Assembly: GCF_025753855.1 (NCBI RefSeq)
Contig: NZ_JAOWPT010000011.1
Span: 1-64,000, forward strand
Direction of reading: 5' to 3'
Origin: Mesorhizobium sp. ZC-5
GTDB taxonomy: Bacteria > Pseudomonadota > Alphaproteobacteria > Rhizobiales > Rhizobiaceae
Length of the DNA: 64,000 nt
Made by a program: the position numbers and the translations under genes. Of this stretch, positions 7,622 through 15,709 are shown in pieces. Position 1 is the stretch's first letter; every line of letters begins with the position of its first letter. The notes beneath the pieces were generated by a model. It ran no database searches. It saw nothing but the letters and a program-made list of their open reading frames with translations, and was not told where the DNA came from.

Positions 7622-7908
7622 CCCCCTCTCTTGCGATTTCTAACGCTTGGCCTCCGCTGGCGTCCATGCCGCTGAAATGTCGGTGCGTTGGTTCGCTCCG
7701 GCCAAGACGTTGAAATCGCTTTCTCCCCCGCAAGGGGGGAGATAGCCGGCATCCACCCTCGCTCCAATCGCCAACGCCGAAGATTGGCGGAACGGCGGGG
7801 CGAGCGTATCTCCCCTTTGGTGGGGGAGAAAGCGATTTCAACAGCTTAGCCGAGCCGGACGAAGTCCGTCTTCGCGAGGCTAAATGTTAGAAATCGCAAG
7901 AGAGGGGG
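7622..7908. repeat. Nested palindromic element in the 7426-8030 gene-free stretch
   Basis: The stretch from 7426 to 8030 holds no convincing gene. It contains two perfect nested inverted repeats. The outer arms are 23 bp (7622-7644 and 7886-7908, CCCCCTCTCTTGCGATTTCT...). The inner arms are 21 bp (7709-7729 and 7822-7842, GTTGAAATCGCTTTCTCCCC...). Both arm pairs share the GCGATTTC/GAAATCGC core, so the element appears built from copies of one short repeat. It looks like a non-autonomous repetitive element rather than a gene; no transposase is present. Confidence 0.65.
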
Positions 7909-8030
7909 TCGCTTCGTGACCTGACGTTCATTCCAAATTGTCACCATCTGTCAGGAATATTTTCTCCCTCTTTATCCCCACCCCTCCAGCTGCCCCGCAT
8001 AATCCTTCTCGCAACTTGGAAGGAACGGCA

Positions 8031-8981
8031 ATGGACTGGAACCTGGCAATCGAGCGGAATCGGGAGGCACTGAAGCGCATCCTGGCGATGCTCGTCGCCA
8101 TGGCGGAACTCGGGGGACAGTTTACTTTCTTTCCGCAGAAAAGCGCGCTGCCTCAAGGTTCAGTGCTGGCGGAAAAAAGTAAACTGTCCCCTGCATCGAC
8201 CCTGCCGCGCCATCTCCACACCGCCGTGCTCCGCCTGCTGCGGCCGGCTGAGGCCGCCGTACGGCGGCTGATCATCGTGGCGGCGCGTAGCGTTGTCGTC
8301 CCGCCCCCTCCACCACGCTCCGCGTGGTCCCCCTCCCCCGCTTCGCAGGGGAGGATCAGCGGCGCCGCCGGCACGACCTGGATCCTCCCCCTCCTGAGCT
8401 TATCGAAGGAACGGCGGAGGGGGACCGCCGAAGGCGGTGGAGGGGGCGCGGGGACAATCTCCAGCGTTGAAGTAGCGGGCATCGCAAAACCGCACCTCGC
8501 CACCCGCCCGCTCGCCCTGCCGCTGTTCGATGCACTGCCGCGCTGGAATATCCGCCCCCGACGCCCGGTCCCCACCAGCGTGCCGCGCATCTCGGTGCCC
8601 GGCTACACCACACTGTCGCCCATCGTGCCCCGCCGCCTGCCAGCACCCGACGACCCGGTCGACGCCACCCGTCTCGGCCTGCGGTTCGCAGCCCTTGCCG
8701 CCGCCCTCGACGACCTGCCGCGCCAGGCAAAACGCTTCGCCCGCTGGCGTGCCCGGCGCGACGCGATCATCGCGCAGGACAGAAACCCCGATGCCGCCGA
8801 GCAAACCGGAGAACCGCGCCGCAGCAAGCCACACCGCATCTGGCCGCTGCGCCCCGGCCGGCCGCCCGGCCAGCACCCGAGGCAGGGCCGGAAAAAATCC
8901 CGGCACGATGTCCACGAAATCCTGAAAGACCTGCACGGCCTCGCCTTCGACGTCCTGGAGGAGCGCCGCGACACATCCTGA
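8031..8981 (+). CDS. Hypothetical protein whose gene is interrupted in frame by two palindromic repeats
   Basis: The 316-residue protein starts MDWNLAIERNREALKRILAM after a good ribosome-binding site. Three parts look like real protein: the N-terminal helix, a central helical block (TLPRHLHTAVLRLLRPAEAA), and a C-terminal part (PLFDALPRWNIRPRR, TRLGLRFAALAAALDDLPRQ). Two segments between them are translations of palindromic DNA at 8113-8191 and 8302-8448. They give low-complexity peptides such as GTAEGGGGGAG, yet the frame stays open. No enzymatic motif, signal peptide or membrane helix is visible, and the function is unknown. The conserved-looking ends argue that the gene is real and tolerates the insertions. 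Confidence 0.65.
   Translation: MDWNLAIERNREALKRILAMLVAMAELGGQFTFFPQKSALPQGSVLAEKSKLSPASTLPRHLHTAVLRLLRPAEAAVRRLIIVAARSVVVPPPPPRSAWSPSPASQGRISGAAGTTWILPLLSLSKERRRGTAEGGGGGAGTISSVEVAGIAKPHLATRPLALPLFDALPRWNIRPRRPVPTSVPRISVPGYTTLSPIVPRRLPAPDDPVDATRLGLRFAALAAALDDLPRQAKRFARWRARRDAIIAQDRNPDAAEQTGEPRRSKPHRIWPLRPGRPPGQHPRQGRKKSRHDVHEILKDLHGLAFDVLEERRDTS
8113..8191. repeat. Hairpin repeat inserted inside the coding sequence (first)
   Basis: GGGGACAGTTTACTTT (8113-8128) and its perfect complement (8176-8191) flank about 47 bases. The match extends imperfectly inward through TTTCCGC/GCGGAA. The motif is of the widespread GGGGACAGTTTACTTT type seen as dispersed repeats in bacterial genomes. It lies within codons of the hypothetical gene at 8031. 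Confidence 0.65.
8302..8448. repeat. Nested inverted repeat inserted inside the coding sequence (second)
   Basis: Three nested perfect arm pairs are visible: CGCCCCCTCCACC (8302-8314 with 8436-8448), GTCCCCCTCC (8327-8336 with 8416-8425) and GGGGAGGATC (8348-8357 with 8381-8390). The span of 147 bases is a whole number of codons, which explains why the host reading frame survives. Confidence 0.65.
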
Positions 8982-9092
8982 CGGTGGTCGCGTGCGCGAT
9001 TGTGCGCTGAACCCGGAACCCGTCCATTGCCCTGCCGGGCAGCGAGCGGGCGATGGAACCTGCCGCGATACCGGCGCTCATCCAGCCTGGGT

Positions 9093-9148
9093 TCCTCGCC
9101 CCTCCGGGGAGAGGTGGCTCGGGCAAAGCCCGAGACGGAGAGGGGGTC
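9093..9148. repeat. Intergenic palindromic repeat before the radical SAM gene
   Basis: A CCCCTCCGGGGAGAGG block is followed by a stem CTCGGGC-AAA-GCCCGAG and then GGAGAGGGGGT. This is a REP-like unit of the kind common between rhizobial genes. It lies about 50 bases before the SOS box. Confidence 0.45.
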
Positions 9149-9194
9149 GCTTATGAAGCGCAGCACAGCCCGTTCATCCACCTCCGCGCAGAAA

Positions 9195-9209
9195 GTTCTT
9201 GCTTTGTTC
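9195..9209 (+). promoter_or_regulatory. Alphaproteobacterial SOS (LexA) box
   Basis: GTTC-TTGCTTT-GTTC matches the direct-repeat LexA box of alphaproteobacteria (GTTC-N7-GTTC) exactly. It is placed 25 bases before the radical SAM start codon, where LexA would block transcription. This predicts DNA-damage induction of the downstream gene. Confidence 0.65.
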
Positions 9210-9234
9210 TCATGGAGAAAATAGGAATAGTTTC

Positions 9235-10440
9235 ATGAACACCGCGATTCGCCAGACCGCCGAAACACCTTGGGAACGAGCTAAAGTGGAACAGATCGTC
9301 CGCGCCGACATTGCTGCTTTTGGGAAAGGCAGGGCTGAAATGGCGAATGCAATGATCGAGCAGAGTGAAATCCGCGTCCGTCCCGACCGCAACCGCGGCA
9401 GGTCGGCGGGCATCAATCCGTCCGGCCGCTTCGAGCCGGTGAGCCGCCATGTCTTCGACGACGGCTGGAATTCGCTCGAGGAACTGCCGCCCTTCAAGAC
9501 CGAAGTGCAGGTCGAAAAGCCGCGCACCATCATCACCCGTAACGATTCGCCGGACATTTCCTTCGACCGGTCGATCAACCCCTATCGCGGCTGCGAGCAC
9601 GGCTGCGTCTACTGCTTCGCCCGGCCGACGCATGCCTATATGGGCCTGTCGCCGGGGCTGGATTTCGAATCGAAGCTGTTCGCCAAGCCGGATGCGGCAA
9701 AACTGCTCGAACGGGAGCTGTCGAAGGACGGCTACCAGCCGCGCACCATCGCGATCGGCACCAATACCGACCCCTACCAGCCGATCGAAAAGCAGTACCG
9801 CATCATGCGCGAGGTGCTGGAGGTTCTCGATGCCCACAACCACCCGGTCGGCATCGTCACCAAGTCGGCGCTGGTGACCCGCGACATCGATATCCTGTCG
9901 CGGATGGCCGAGCGCGGGCTGGCCAAGGTGGCGCTGTCGGTGACGACGCTCGACCGCATGCTGGCCCGGGTGATGGAACCGCGCGCCTCGACGCCGACCA
10001 AAAGGCTGGAGGCGATCCGCCAGCTGACGGACGCCGGCATCCCGGCCTCGGTCATGGTAGCGCCGATTATCCCGGGGCTGACCGACCAGGAGATCGAGCG
10101 CATCCTCGACGCGGGACGCGCCGCGGGCGCCCGCGATGCCGGCTACGTCATCCTGAGGCTGCCGCTGGAAGTCGCTCCGATCTTCAAGGACTGGCTGCTG
10201 CGTCATTATCCTGACCGCTACCGGCATGTGATGTCGCTGGTGCGCTCGATGCGCGACGGCAAGGACTACGATTCGGAATTCGGCAAGCGGATGAAGGGCG
10301 CGGGACCTTATGCATGGCAGATCGGCCGCCGCTTCGAGATCGCCGCGCGCAAGCTCGGCCTCAATTCCGAAAGGACGCGGCTACGCAGCGACCTGTTCCG
10401 CGCCCCGGCCAGGCAGGGAGAGCAACTCAGCCTGCTGTGA
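9235..10440 (+). CDS. PA0069-family radical SAM protein (SplB-like)
   Basis: The 401-residue protein has a radical SAM cluster motif CEHGCVYC with cysteines at about 120, 124 and 127, preceded by SINPYRGC. It also carries the family-typical AIGTNTDPYQPIEKQYRIMR and KSALVTRDIDIL. These place it in the PA0069 family, whose core resembles spore photoproduct lyase. The enzyme would use a 4Fe-4S cluster to cleave SAM; its substrate is not established. A perfect alphaproteobacterial LexA box just upstream suggests a role in the response to DNA damage. ATG 9235 is used; an internal ATG at 9340 would remove a poorly conserved N-terminus. A palindrome follows the stop. Confidence 0.9.
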   Translation: MNTAIRQTAETPWERAKVEQIVRADIAAFGKGRAEMANAMIEQSEIRVRPDRNRGRSAGINPSGRFEPVSRHVFDDGWNSLEELPPFKTEVQVEKPRTIITRNDSPDISFDRSINPYRGCEHGCVYCFARPTHAYMGLSPGLDFESKLFAKPDAAKLLERELSKDGYQPRTIAIGTNTDPYQPIEKQYRIMREVLEVLDAHNHPVGIVTKSALVTRDIDILSRMAERGLAKVALSVTTLDRMLARVMEPRASTPTKRLEAIRQLTDAGIPASVMVAPIIPGLTDQEIERILDAGRAAGARDAGYVILRLPLEVAPIFKDWLLRHYPDRYRHVMSLVRSMRDGKDYDSEFGKRMKGAGPYAWQIGRRFEIAARKLGLNSERTRLRSDLFRAPARQGEQLSLL

Positions 10441-10446
10441 CCGAGC

Positions 10447-10483
10447 ATGTTCCCGAAAAGTCCGCGACTTTGTCGGGAACATC
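10447..10483. repeat. Palindrome between the radical SAM gene and rnhB
   Basis: ATGTTCCCGA and TCGGGAACAT are perfect 10-bp arms separated by about 17 bases that include AAAGTCCGCGACTTT, itself a small dyad. It resembles rhizobial intergenic mosaic-type palindromes. It starts 7 bases after the radical SAM stop, so it may serve as an mRNA end or terminator. Confidence 0.5.
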
Positions 10484-10611
10484 GGCAGACAAAATACCCC
10501 ATCCCGTCCGGCCACTCCCCTGTCCGCCTGACGGTGCCTTCCTGGACCGCCGCCCCATACGGCCGGGAAGGACTTGCGGAGAATCGGAGCCGATGCGAAC
10601 CTCGCCGCACC

Positions 10612-11340
10612 ATGGCTCGCGCGCGTTCCGATTCTCCGCCCCTCTTCGATATCGACTGCAAACCCGATTTCGCGTTCGAAAAACGTGCGATCAAGGAAGG
10701 CCAATGGCCGGTCGCCGGGCTCGACGAAGCCGGACGCGGCCCGCTCGCCGGGCCGGTGGTGGCGGCCGCCGTGATCCTCAACCCGAAGCGCATCCCCAAG
10801 GGCCTCGACGATTCCAAGCGTCTCACCGCCGAGCAGCGGGATCTGCTGTTCGACAAGATCCTGGCATCGGCGCTCGGCGTGTCGATGGCCTCGATCTGCG
10901 CGGAAGGCATCGACAGCATCAACATCCTGCGCGCCAGCCTGGAAGCGATGCGCCGCGCCGCCCTCGGTCTCAGCGTCCAGCCTCGCCTGGCGCTCGCCGA
11001 CGGCCGCGACATCCCGCCCGGTCTGCCGTGCGAGGGCCGCGCGCTGGTCAAGGGCGATCAGCGTTCGCAGTCGATCGCCGCCGCATCCATCGTCGCCAAG
11101 GTGATGCGCGACCGCATGATGTCGGGCTGCGGCCAGGCGCATGTCCATTACGGCTTCGAGGCGCATATGGGCTACGCCACCCCGCGCCACCGCACCGCGA
11201 TCGGCAACCACGGGCCGATCGCCCGGCTGCACCGCGTGTCGTTCGCCCCGTTCCGGCTCGGCGTGGAAGCGGCGGAATGCGATCCGGACATGCTGATCGA
11301 CGCGCCGTTGGAGACGCACCCCGCCGCCACGTCAGGATAA
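10612..11340 (+). CDS. rnhB: Ribonuclease HII
   Basis: RNase HII cuts the RNA strand of RNA-DNA hybrids and removes single ribonucleotides from DNA. The 242-residue protein has the catalytic block [17 protein letters not shown] with Asp38 and Glu39, then [20 protein letters not shown] with Asp131, and [12 protein letters not shown] with Asp168, so the acidic active site is complete. [15 protein letters not shown] closes the domain. ATG 10612 gives the normal length; the frame is open upstream but reads through the palindromic region and is probably not coding. A bidirectional terminator separates it from the convergent atp operon. Confidence 0.95.
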   Translation: MARARSDSPPLFDIDCKPDFAFEKRAIKEGQWPVAGLDEAGRGPLAGPVVAAAVILNPKRIPKGLDDSKRLTAEQRDLLFDKILASALGVSMASICAEGIDSINILRASLEAMRRAALGLSVQPRLALADGRDIPPGLPCEGRALVKGDQRSQSIAAASIVAKVMRDRMMSGCGQAHVHYGFEAHMGYATPRHRTAIGNHGPIARLHRVSFAPFRLGVEAAECDPDMLIDAPLETHPAATSG

Positions 11341-11388
11341 GTGGTCGGTCACTGTCGCAACATTTGGCTGGGGTTTGCACAAGCCAAC

Positions 11389-11421
11389 AAAAAAGCCGCC
11401 AGGTTGCCGGGCGGCTTTTTT
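11389..11421. terminator. Bidirectional rho-independent terminator between rnhB and the atp operon
   Basis: AAAAAAGCCGCC and GGCGGCTTTTTT form a perfect 12-bp stem with a 9-base loop and end in runs of A and T on both strands. It therefore fits termination of rnhB on the plus strand and of the atp operon on the minus strand. Confidence 0.9.
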
Positions 11422-11441
11422 GAAAACCCTGCATCGGCGGC

Positions 11442-11921
11442 TCAGTTGAGCTTGGCCTTCACTTCCTGCAGCGACGACTTGAAAAGTTCAGCACCGGTCT
11501 TGGCGTCGACCTTGTCGCCGAGAAGCTTGCGTGCCGCCTCGACAGCGATATCGACGGCGCTGGCGCGCACTTCGTTCACCGCGTCGCGTTCGGCCTGGCC
11601 GATCTTCTGTTCGGCAAGTGCCGTGCGGCGGGCGACATATTCCTCGGTCTTCTTCTGCGCCTCGACGACCAGCTGATCGGCCTCGCGCTTGGCGGCGGCG
11701 ACAATGTCACCGGCCTCCTGCTCGGCTTCCTTGCGCTTGCGCTGGTATTCGGCCAGCAGCTGCTGGGCCTCCTCGCGCAGGCGCCGCGCCTCGTCGAGTT
11801 CATTGCGGATCTTGCTCGCCCGCTCGTCGAGCGACTTGGTGATCATACCCGGCACCTTCATGTAGAAGATGATGCCCAGGAAGATGATGAGAGCGACGAA
11901 TGCCCAGAATGTTGCGTCCAT
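11442..11921 (-). CDS. atpF: ATP synthase F0 subunit b
   Basis: This 159-residue protein is the b half of the peripheral stalk that holds F1 against F0. It has one N-terminal transmembrane helix (FWAFVALIIFLGIIFYM, residues 5-21). A long charged coiled coil follows, with family-typical stretches such as ARRLREEAQQLLAEYQRKR and QKIGQAERDAVNEVR, and a C-terminal end KSSLQEVKAKLN. ATG 11921 gives the usual length for rhizobial subunit b. It is the last gene of the F0 operon, 13 bp after b', and a strong terminator follows. Confidence 0.95.
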   Translation of the reverse strand: MDATFWAFVALIIFLGIIFYMKVPGMITKSLDERASKIRNELDEARRLREEAQQLLAEYQRKRKEAEQEAGDIVAAAKREADQLVVEAQKKTEEYVARRTALAEQKIGQAERDAVNEVRASAVDIAVEAARKLLGDKVDAKTGAELFKSSLQEVKAKLN

Positions 11922-11934
11922 GGCCGCGCTCCCG

Positions 11935-12507
11935 TTACCTGACGGCCTTGACGGCGGCCGCGACAGTTGCCTTGTCGAGCTTGCCGCCGACCAGTTCCTG
12001 TACGATCGCACCGGCCGTGTCTTCGGCGATGGTGCCGACTTCCTTCATGGCCGCAGCCTTGATGGAGGTGATATGCGCTTCGGCGTCGCCGAGCTTCTTG
12101 TCGAGGCTCGCCTCCACCTTCTTGCGTGCGGCTTCGGCGCTCGCCTTGGCGCCGTCGCGGGCCTCTTGGCCGATCGCATTGGCCTTGGTGCGGGCGTCGG
12201 CGAGTTCCTGCTCGTAGGCGGCAACCGCGGCGTCGGCCTCTTCCTTGAGGCGTCCGGCCTGATCGAGATCCTGCTGGATGCGGTCGTGGCGAACTTCAAG
12301 GATGCCGCCGATACGCGGCAGCACAGCCTTCTTCAAGAAAAGATAGAACAGCCCGAAGGTGATCGCGAGCCAGAGTATCTGCGACGGAAAGGTCGACGCA
12401 TCGAACGGCGGAAACGACCCACCGCCGTGTCCGGCATCCTCTACGGTATGCGCTTCGTCCAATGCCGGAGCATTGTGTTCCTGCGCGTATCCCGGTGTCA
12501 CAAACAT
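11935..12507 (-). CDS. atpF2: ATP synthase F0 subunit b'
   Basis: The 190-residue protein is the second, divergent stalk subunit b' that photosynthetic bacteria and alphaproteobacteria pair with b. A hydrophilic N-terminus ([14 protein letters not shown]) is followed by a transmembrane helix ([17 protein letters not shown]) and a coiled coil including [18 protein letters not shown] and [16 protein letters not shown] 12507 with an upstream GGGGAA is preferred; the in-frame extension upstream is not typical. The operon order I-a-c-b'-b matches other Rhizobiales. The gene is sometimes named atpG or atpX in this order. Confidence 0.93.
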   Translation of the reverse strand: MFVTPGYAQEHNAPALDEAHTVEDAGHGGGSFPPFDASTFPSQILWLAITFGLFYLFLKKAVLPRIGGILEVRHDRIQQDLDQAGRLKEEADAAVAAYEQELADARTKANAIGQEARDGAKASAEAARKKVEASLDKKLGDAEAHITSIKAAAMKEVGTIAEDTAGAIVQELVGGKLDKATVAAAVKAVR

Positions 12508-12575
12508 CAAACTTCCCCTGTCCACTCGCTCCGGCCGCAATGCTGCGGCCGGTCAGATCGCTTTTCCGTCGGCTC

Positions 12576-12800
12576 TTAGGTGAAGAGCAGCAGGAGGGCG
12601 ACGAGTAGCGAGAAGATGCCCAGAGCTTCGGTCACGGCGAAGCCGAAGATCAGGCGGCCGAACTGGCCGTCGGCAGCCGACGGATTGCGCAGCGCGCCGG
12701 CGAGGTAGTTACCGAAAATGTGGCCGAGGCCGATGCCCGCGCCACCCATGCCGAGGCAGGCGATGCCCGCACCGATTGCCTTTGCTGCTTCTGCTTCCAT
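12576..12800 (-). CDS. atpE: ATP synthase F0 subunit c
   Basis: This 74-residue proteolipid forms the proton-driven rotor ring. Two membrane helices are visible: [21 protein letters not shown] and [21 protein letters not shown]. The polar loop is [12 protein letters not shown], and the proton-carrying glutamate is Glu58 in the second helix. ATG 12800 gives the normal c-subunit length; a longer in-frame start would add residues not seen in the family. It lies between the a subunit and b' genes. Confidence 0.96.
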   Translation of the reverse strand: MEAEAAKAIGAGIACLGMGGAGIGLGHIFGNYLAGALRNPSAADGQFGRLIFGFAVTEALGIFSLLVALLLLFT

Positions 12801-12871
12801 TGTCCAACTCCTTGTGGATCTCAAATAAATTGCAGTTTCAGGTGGCGGATGAAACCGCCGGCGAAATTTTC

Positions 12872-13621
12872 CTAGTGGCCAGGGTGAATGGCGTCGTTGA
12901 GGTACATGCAGGTCAGCACCGCAAAGACATAGGCCTGGAGAAAGGCCACCAGAAATTCAAGCCCGGTGATCGCCACCGTCATGGCGAGCGGCAGGATCGA
13001 TCCGGCGACCCCGACGAAACCGAAGGCGCTCAGCGACGTCACGAAACCCGCGAAAACCTTCAGCGTGATATGCCCGGCCAGCATGTTGGCGAACAGACGA
13101 ACCGAAAGGCTGATTGGCCGCGACAGGAACGAGATCACCTCGATCAGCACGACGAGCGGAATGAGGATTCCCGGCACGCCCGACGGCACGAACAGCTTCA
13201 GGAAGCCGATGCCGTTCTTCATGAAGCCATAGACGATGACCGTGCCGATGACGAGCAGCGCCAGCGCGAAGGTAACGATGATATGGCTGGTGACGGTGAA
13301 GAAATAGGGAAACAGGCCGAGCAGGTTGGCGACGAGCACGAACATGAACAGCGAGAAGACGAACGGGAAGAACTTCATTCCCTGCGAACCGGCCGCGTCG
13401 CGCAGCATCGACGCCACGAATTCATAGGACATCTCCGAAACGGACTGGAGACGCCCCGGAACCAGGCCCCGGCTGGACGTGGTCAGGAACAGAAACGCGC
13501 CAGCGGCGGCAACCGTCGCCACCATGAAGGCGGAAGCGTTGGTGAACGAGAAGTCGAGCCCGCCGATTTCGATCGGAACCCATTTCGAAATCTGGAACTG
13601 GTGGATCGGATCGTTGGCCAC
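12872..13621 (-). CDS. atpB: ATP synthase F0 subunit a
   Basis: The 249-residue integral membrane protein is the stator subunit that forms the proton half-channels next to the c ring. It has five to six hydrophobic helices. The essential arginine is Arg175 in [14 protein letters not shown], and the C-terminal helix contains [20 protein letters not shown]. The start [20 protein letters not shown] is typical of alphaproteobacteria. It is the second gene of the operon, 34 bp after atpI, and matches family length. Confidence 0.97.
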   Translation of the reverse strand: MANDPIHQFQISKWVPIEIGGLDFSFTNASAFMVATVAAAGAFLFLTTSSRGLVPGRLQSVSEMSYEFVASMLRDAAGSQGMKFFPFVFSLFMFVLVANLLGLFPYFFTVTSHIIVTFALALLVIGTVIVYGFMKNGIGFLKLFVPSGVPGILIPLVVLIEVISFLSRPISLSVRLFANMLAGHITLKVFAGFVTSLSAFGFVGVAGSILPLAMTVAITGLEFLVAFLQAYVFAVLTCMYLNDAIHPGH

Positions 13622-13655
13622 CTTAACCCCTCACATCCGCGCCCGCGGGCGCCAT

Positions 13656-14066
13656 TCATTTCTTGTCCGACCCGTCGACGTCCTTGCCGGACTGCTTCGG
13701 GCCTTGTTTCGCAACCAGTCCCGCCGAGCGCAGGACATTCAATACCCCGGCGCCGAAACCGAGCAACAGGAACACGATCAGTCCCCACGGGGAGGTCCCC
13801 GCAAAATGGTCGACCGCCCAACCGAGAGCGACACCAACCGCGATCCCCGCGATGAATTCGCTGGAAAGCTTCAATGCTTGCCCGAACCCGGCGGCACCGC
13901 CGGAATTCGTGCCTTCACTCCCGGAACGCTTTTCCGGCCGCCTCGCCGCAAGAGTTGCTTCGAGATCGCGCCGGCGGCGCTCGAGGTCGTCGTCGCGAAC
14001 GTCAGGCCTATCTGGATTTCCGGGCCCGGTTTTGCCGGTTTCGTCTGGCCGAATGGGTGTGGCCAC
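13656..14066 (-). CDS. atpI: AtpI-type F0 assembly protein
   Basis: The 136-residue protein has a charged, low-complexity N-terminus (DDDLERRRRDLEATLAARR) and two membrane helices (AGIAVGVALGWAVDHFAG and WGLIVFLLLGFGAGVLNVLR), the pattern of AtpI/AtpQ proteins. These assist assembly of the c ring or magnesium uptake. As first gene of the F0 operon it is 34 bp upstream of atpB. A good sigma-70-type promoter lies about 60 bases upstream of its ATG. Confidence 0.9.
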   Translation of the reverse strand: MATPIRPDETGKTGPGNPDRPDVRDDDLERRRRDLEATLAARRPEKRSGSEGTNSGGAAGFGQALKLSSEFIAGIAVGVALGWAVDHFAGTSPWGLIVFLLLGFGAGVLNVLRSAGLVAKQGPKQSGKDVDGSDKK

Positions 14067-14122
14067 CGCAACCTCCCTGCCCGGCCAGCCGCAAACCTGC
14101 TGTCCGCTTCAAAGTCGCGCGC

Positions 14123-14151
14123 AACATAGTTAGCGGGCATGTCCCAGTCAA
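14123..14151 (-). promoter_or_regulatory. Predicted sigma-70 promoter of the F0 ATP synthase operon
   Basis: On the minus strand TTGACT (14146-14151) and TATGTT (14123-14128) are separated by exactly 17 bp, a close match to the housekeeping consensus. Transcription would start near 14116, about 50 bases upstream of the atpI start codon. The rest of the gap 14067-14297 is AT-rich and contains a small dyad AAATCA-A-TGATTT near 14192-14204. Confidence 0.6.
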
Positions 14152-14297
14152 GCCACGCAAGGGTGCCTTAGAGTATGTATTTAAGATAATGAAATCAATG
14201 ATTTGGGAAACTGCGACATACTGCCCGCCCGGCCCGATGGGGGAACGACCACGAATCCCGCGAGACTCCCACCGGCGCGACGCACGTCGCGCCGCGT

Positions 14298-15542
14298 TCA
14301 GCTCCAGCCGCCGCCGTAGGTCCGGTAGAAGATATGAAGGCCGATCTTCTTCATCTTCTCCATTGTCCGGGCCCAACCGGGGCGGACATAGGTGGCATAA
14401 TAATGTGTGGAGGAGCCGATCTCGGGGATGAATATCTTGCCGGCGGTCACCGCCATCGCGATCTGTTCCGCGGTTCGGTAGTGGGATGGGCTGAGCACGC
14501 GGTCCTTGATGCCGTCGCAGGCAAAGGAAAACTGGCAGCGATTGCGCCAATGGTCGTTCTGGTAGACGACGCCGCAGATCGTGCTGGGATAGGCCGGATT
14601 GCGCACGCGGTTCAAGACGACCTGCGCAACGGCGGCCTGCCCCTTGAGGCTTTCGCTGCGCGCCTCGAAATAGATGGCGTTGGCCAGGCACTTCTGCTCC
14701 ACCTTGGTGAAGACATGTGGTGGCAGGGGTTTGCTCATCCAGTCATGGTCGCCCTTTGCGATCGGTGGAATGAAGCGGCCCTTGTTGGGATCCTCGTCCT
14801 GGAGCAGGGTTTCGAAGGGCGACGATTTCGCGTAGTCGGGCTCGGCCGGCGCGTAGGCGGTGGCAAGGATGTCGGGTGTGTCGTTGGTCACCAGCGAGGC
14901 CAGCATGACCGGCACGCCGGGATTTATCTTCTTGTCCTGCTTGGCATGGAAGGCCGCGGCGATCTCGATTTCCTTGCCTTTGATCGCCGGCTTGGCAAAG
15001 GCCATCTTCAGCTCGTTGTTGATCTTCGGGCTGAGCAGCGAGCTGGTGCGCTCGAAAACGGAGCCCGCGTTGAACGATTTGGGTGGCGCCACGGGGGCCA
15101 CATTGACAATGCGGCCTTTCTTGTCGCCCCGATTGATGCGCTGTTCGTCAGGTACCTCGTTGGCGGCACCCTTGCCACGAAAGGTGACGGTTCCAATCCC
15201 GGGTGCGGCAAAGCCCGCGCCGGAGATCGACCCGGTCGTCACATCTGCATCCGCAAAGGGCATTTCGGCGGCATGAACCGAACCGGCAGCGGATTTCTCG
15301 ACAAACGAATTCCATCGGGCGCCCTGCGTTTCCACGCCCGAAACCATGCTCGCCACATCCTGCAGAGCAACGGTGGTCGGGAAACCGATCCAGATACCCA
15401 GGCCGACGATGAATGATGAAAGGAGCGAAGATCTGCTTTGGCTGGCGGCGGCCTGCAGTTTGGCAGCGGCCTGCAGTCCGGCGGCGGCGACTCGCAGTCT
15501 GGCGGCGGCGACCCGCAACCGCGTCACAAATTGTCGATGCAC
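14298..15542 (-). CDS. SleB-type cell wall hydrolase (Hydrolase_2 domain)
   Basis: The protein of about 414 residues has a basic, repetitive N-terminus and then one hydrophobic anchor (SFIVGLGIWIGFPTTVAL). A long low-complexity periplasmic region follows, then a C-terminal SleB domain over the last 130 residues: KCLANAIYFEARSE, AVAQVVLNRVRNPAYPSTIC, CQFSFACDG, SSTHYYATYVRPGW. The glutamate in YFEARSE is the expected catalytic residue of this lytic transglycosylase-like fold. It would cut peptidoglycan during growth. The start is uncertain. GTG 15542 is chosen because GGAGAGG lies about 7 bases before it; TTG 15569 is the far end of the open frame. Confidence 0.85.
   Translation of the reverse strand: MHRQFVTRLRVAAARLRVAAAGLQAAAKLQAAASQSRSSLLSSFIVGLGIWIGFPTTVALQDVASMVSGVETQGARWNSFVEKSAAGSVHAAEMPFADADVTTGSISGAGFAAPGIGTVTFRGKGAANEVPDEQRINRGDKKGRIVNVAPVAPPKSFNAGSVFERTSSLLSPKINNELKMAFAKPAIKGKEIEIAAAFHAKQDKKINPGVPVMLASLVTNDTPDILATAYAPAEPDYAKSSPFETLLQDEDPNKGRFIPPIAKGDHDWMSKPLPPHVFTKVEQKCLANAIYFEARSESLKGQAAVAQVVLNRVRNPAYPSTICGVVYQNDHWRNRCQFSFACDGIKDRVLSPSHYRTAEQIAMAVTAGKIFIPEIGSSTHYYATYVRPGWARTMEKMKKIGLHIFYRTYGGGWS
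15444..15520. repeat. Short tandem repeat encoding the N-terminus of the cell wall hydrolase
   Basis: Four to five imperfect copies of an 18-21 bp unit (GGCGGCGGC-GACTCGCAGTCT and variants) encode a run of alanine-rich, amphipathic heptad-like copies (LRVAAAR, LRVAAAG, LQAAAK). Unit count could vary between strains. Confidence 0.6.
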
Positions 15543-15709
15543 GAACACCCTCTCCGCTACGCAACACAACCCACAGAAGATGGATAATGGCGCATTAACC
15601 TTGATGCGGCGTTAACGGCAGAGCTGTGACTGAAATTGGGCGCAGGCGATCGGCGGCGCGTGCCGTTTTGTCGCGTGTGGACAGATCGCCGGACGCGACC
15701 CGGCAGCGA

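Noticed and set aside
12776-13855. 359-codon plus-strand frame over atpB and atpI
   Set aside because: It lies antisense to well-conserved ATP synthase genes and encodes a low-complexity His/Arg/Asp-rich sequence typical of a shadow frame in GC-rich DNA.
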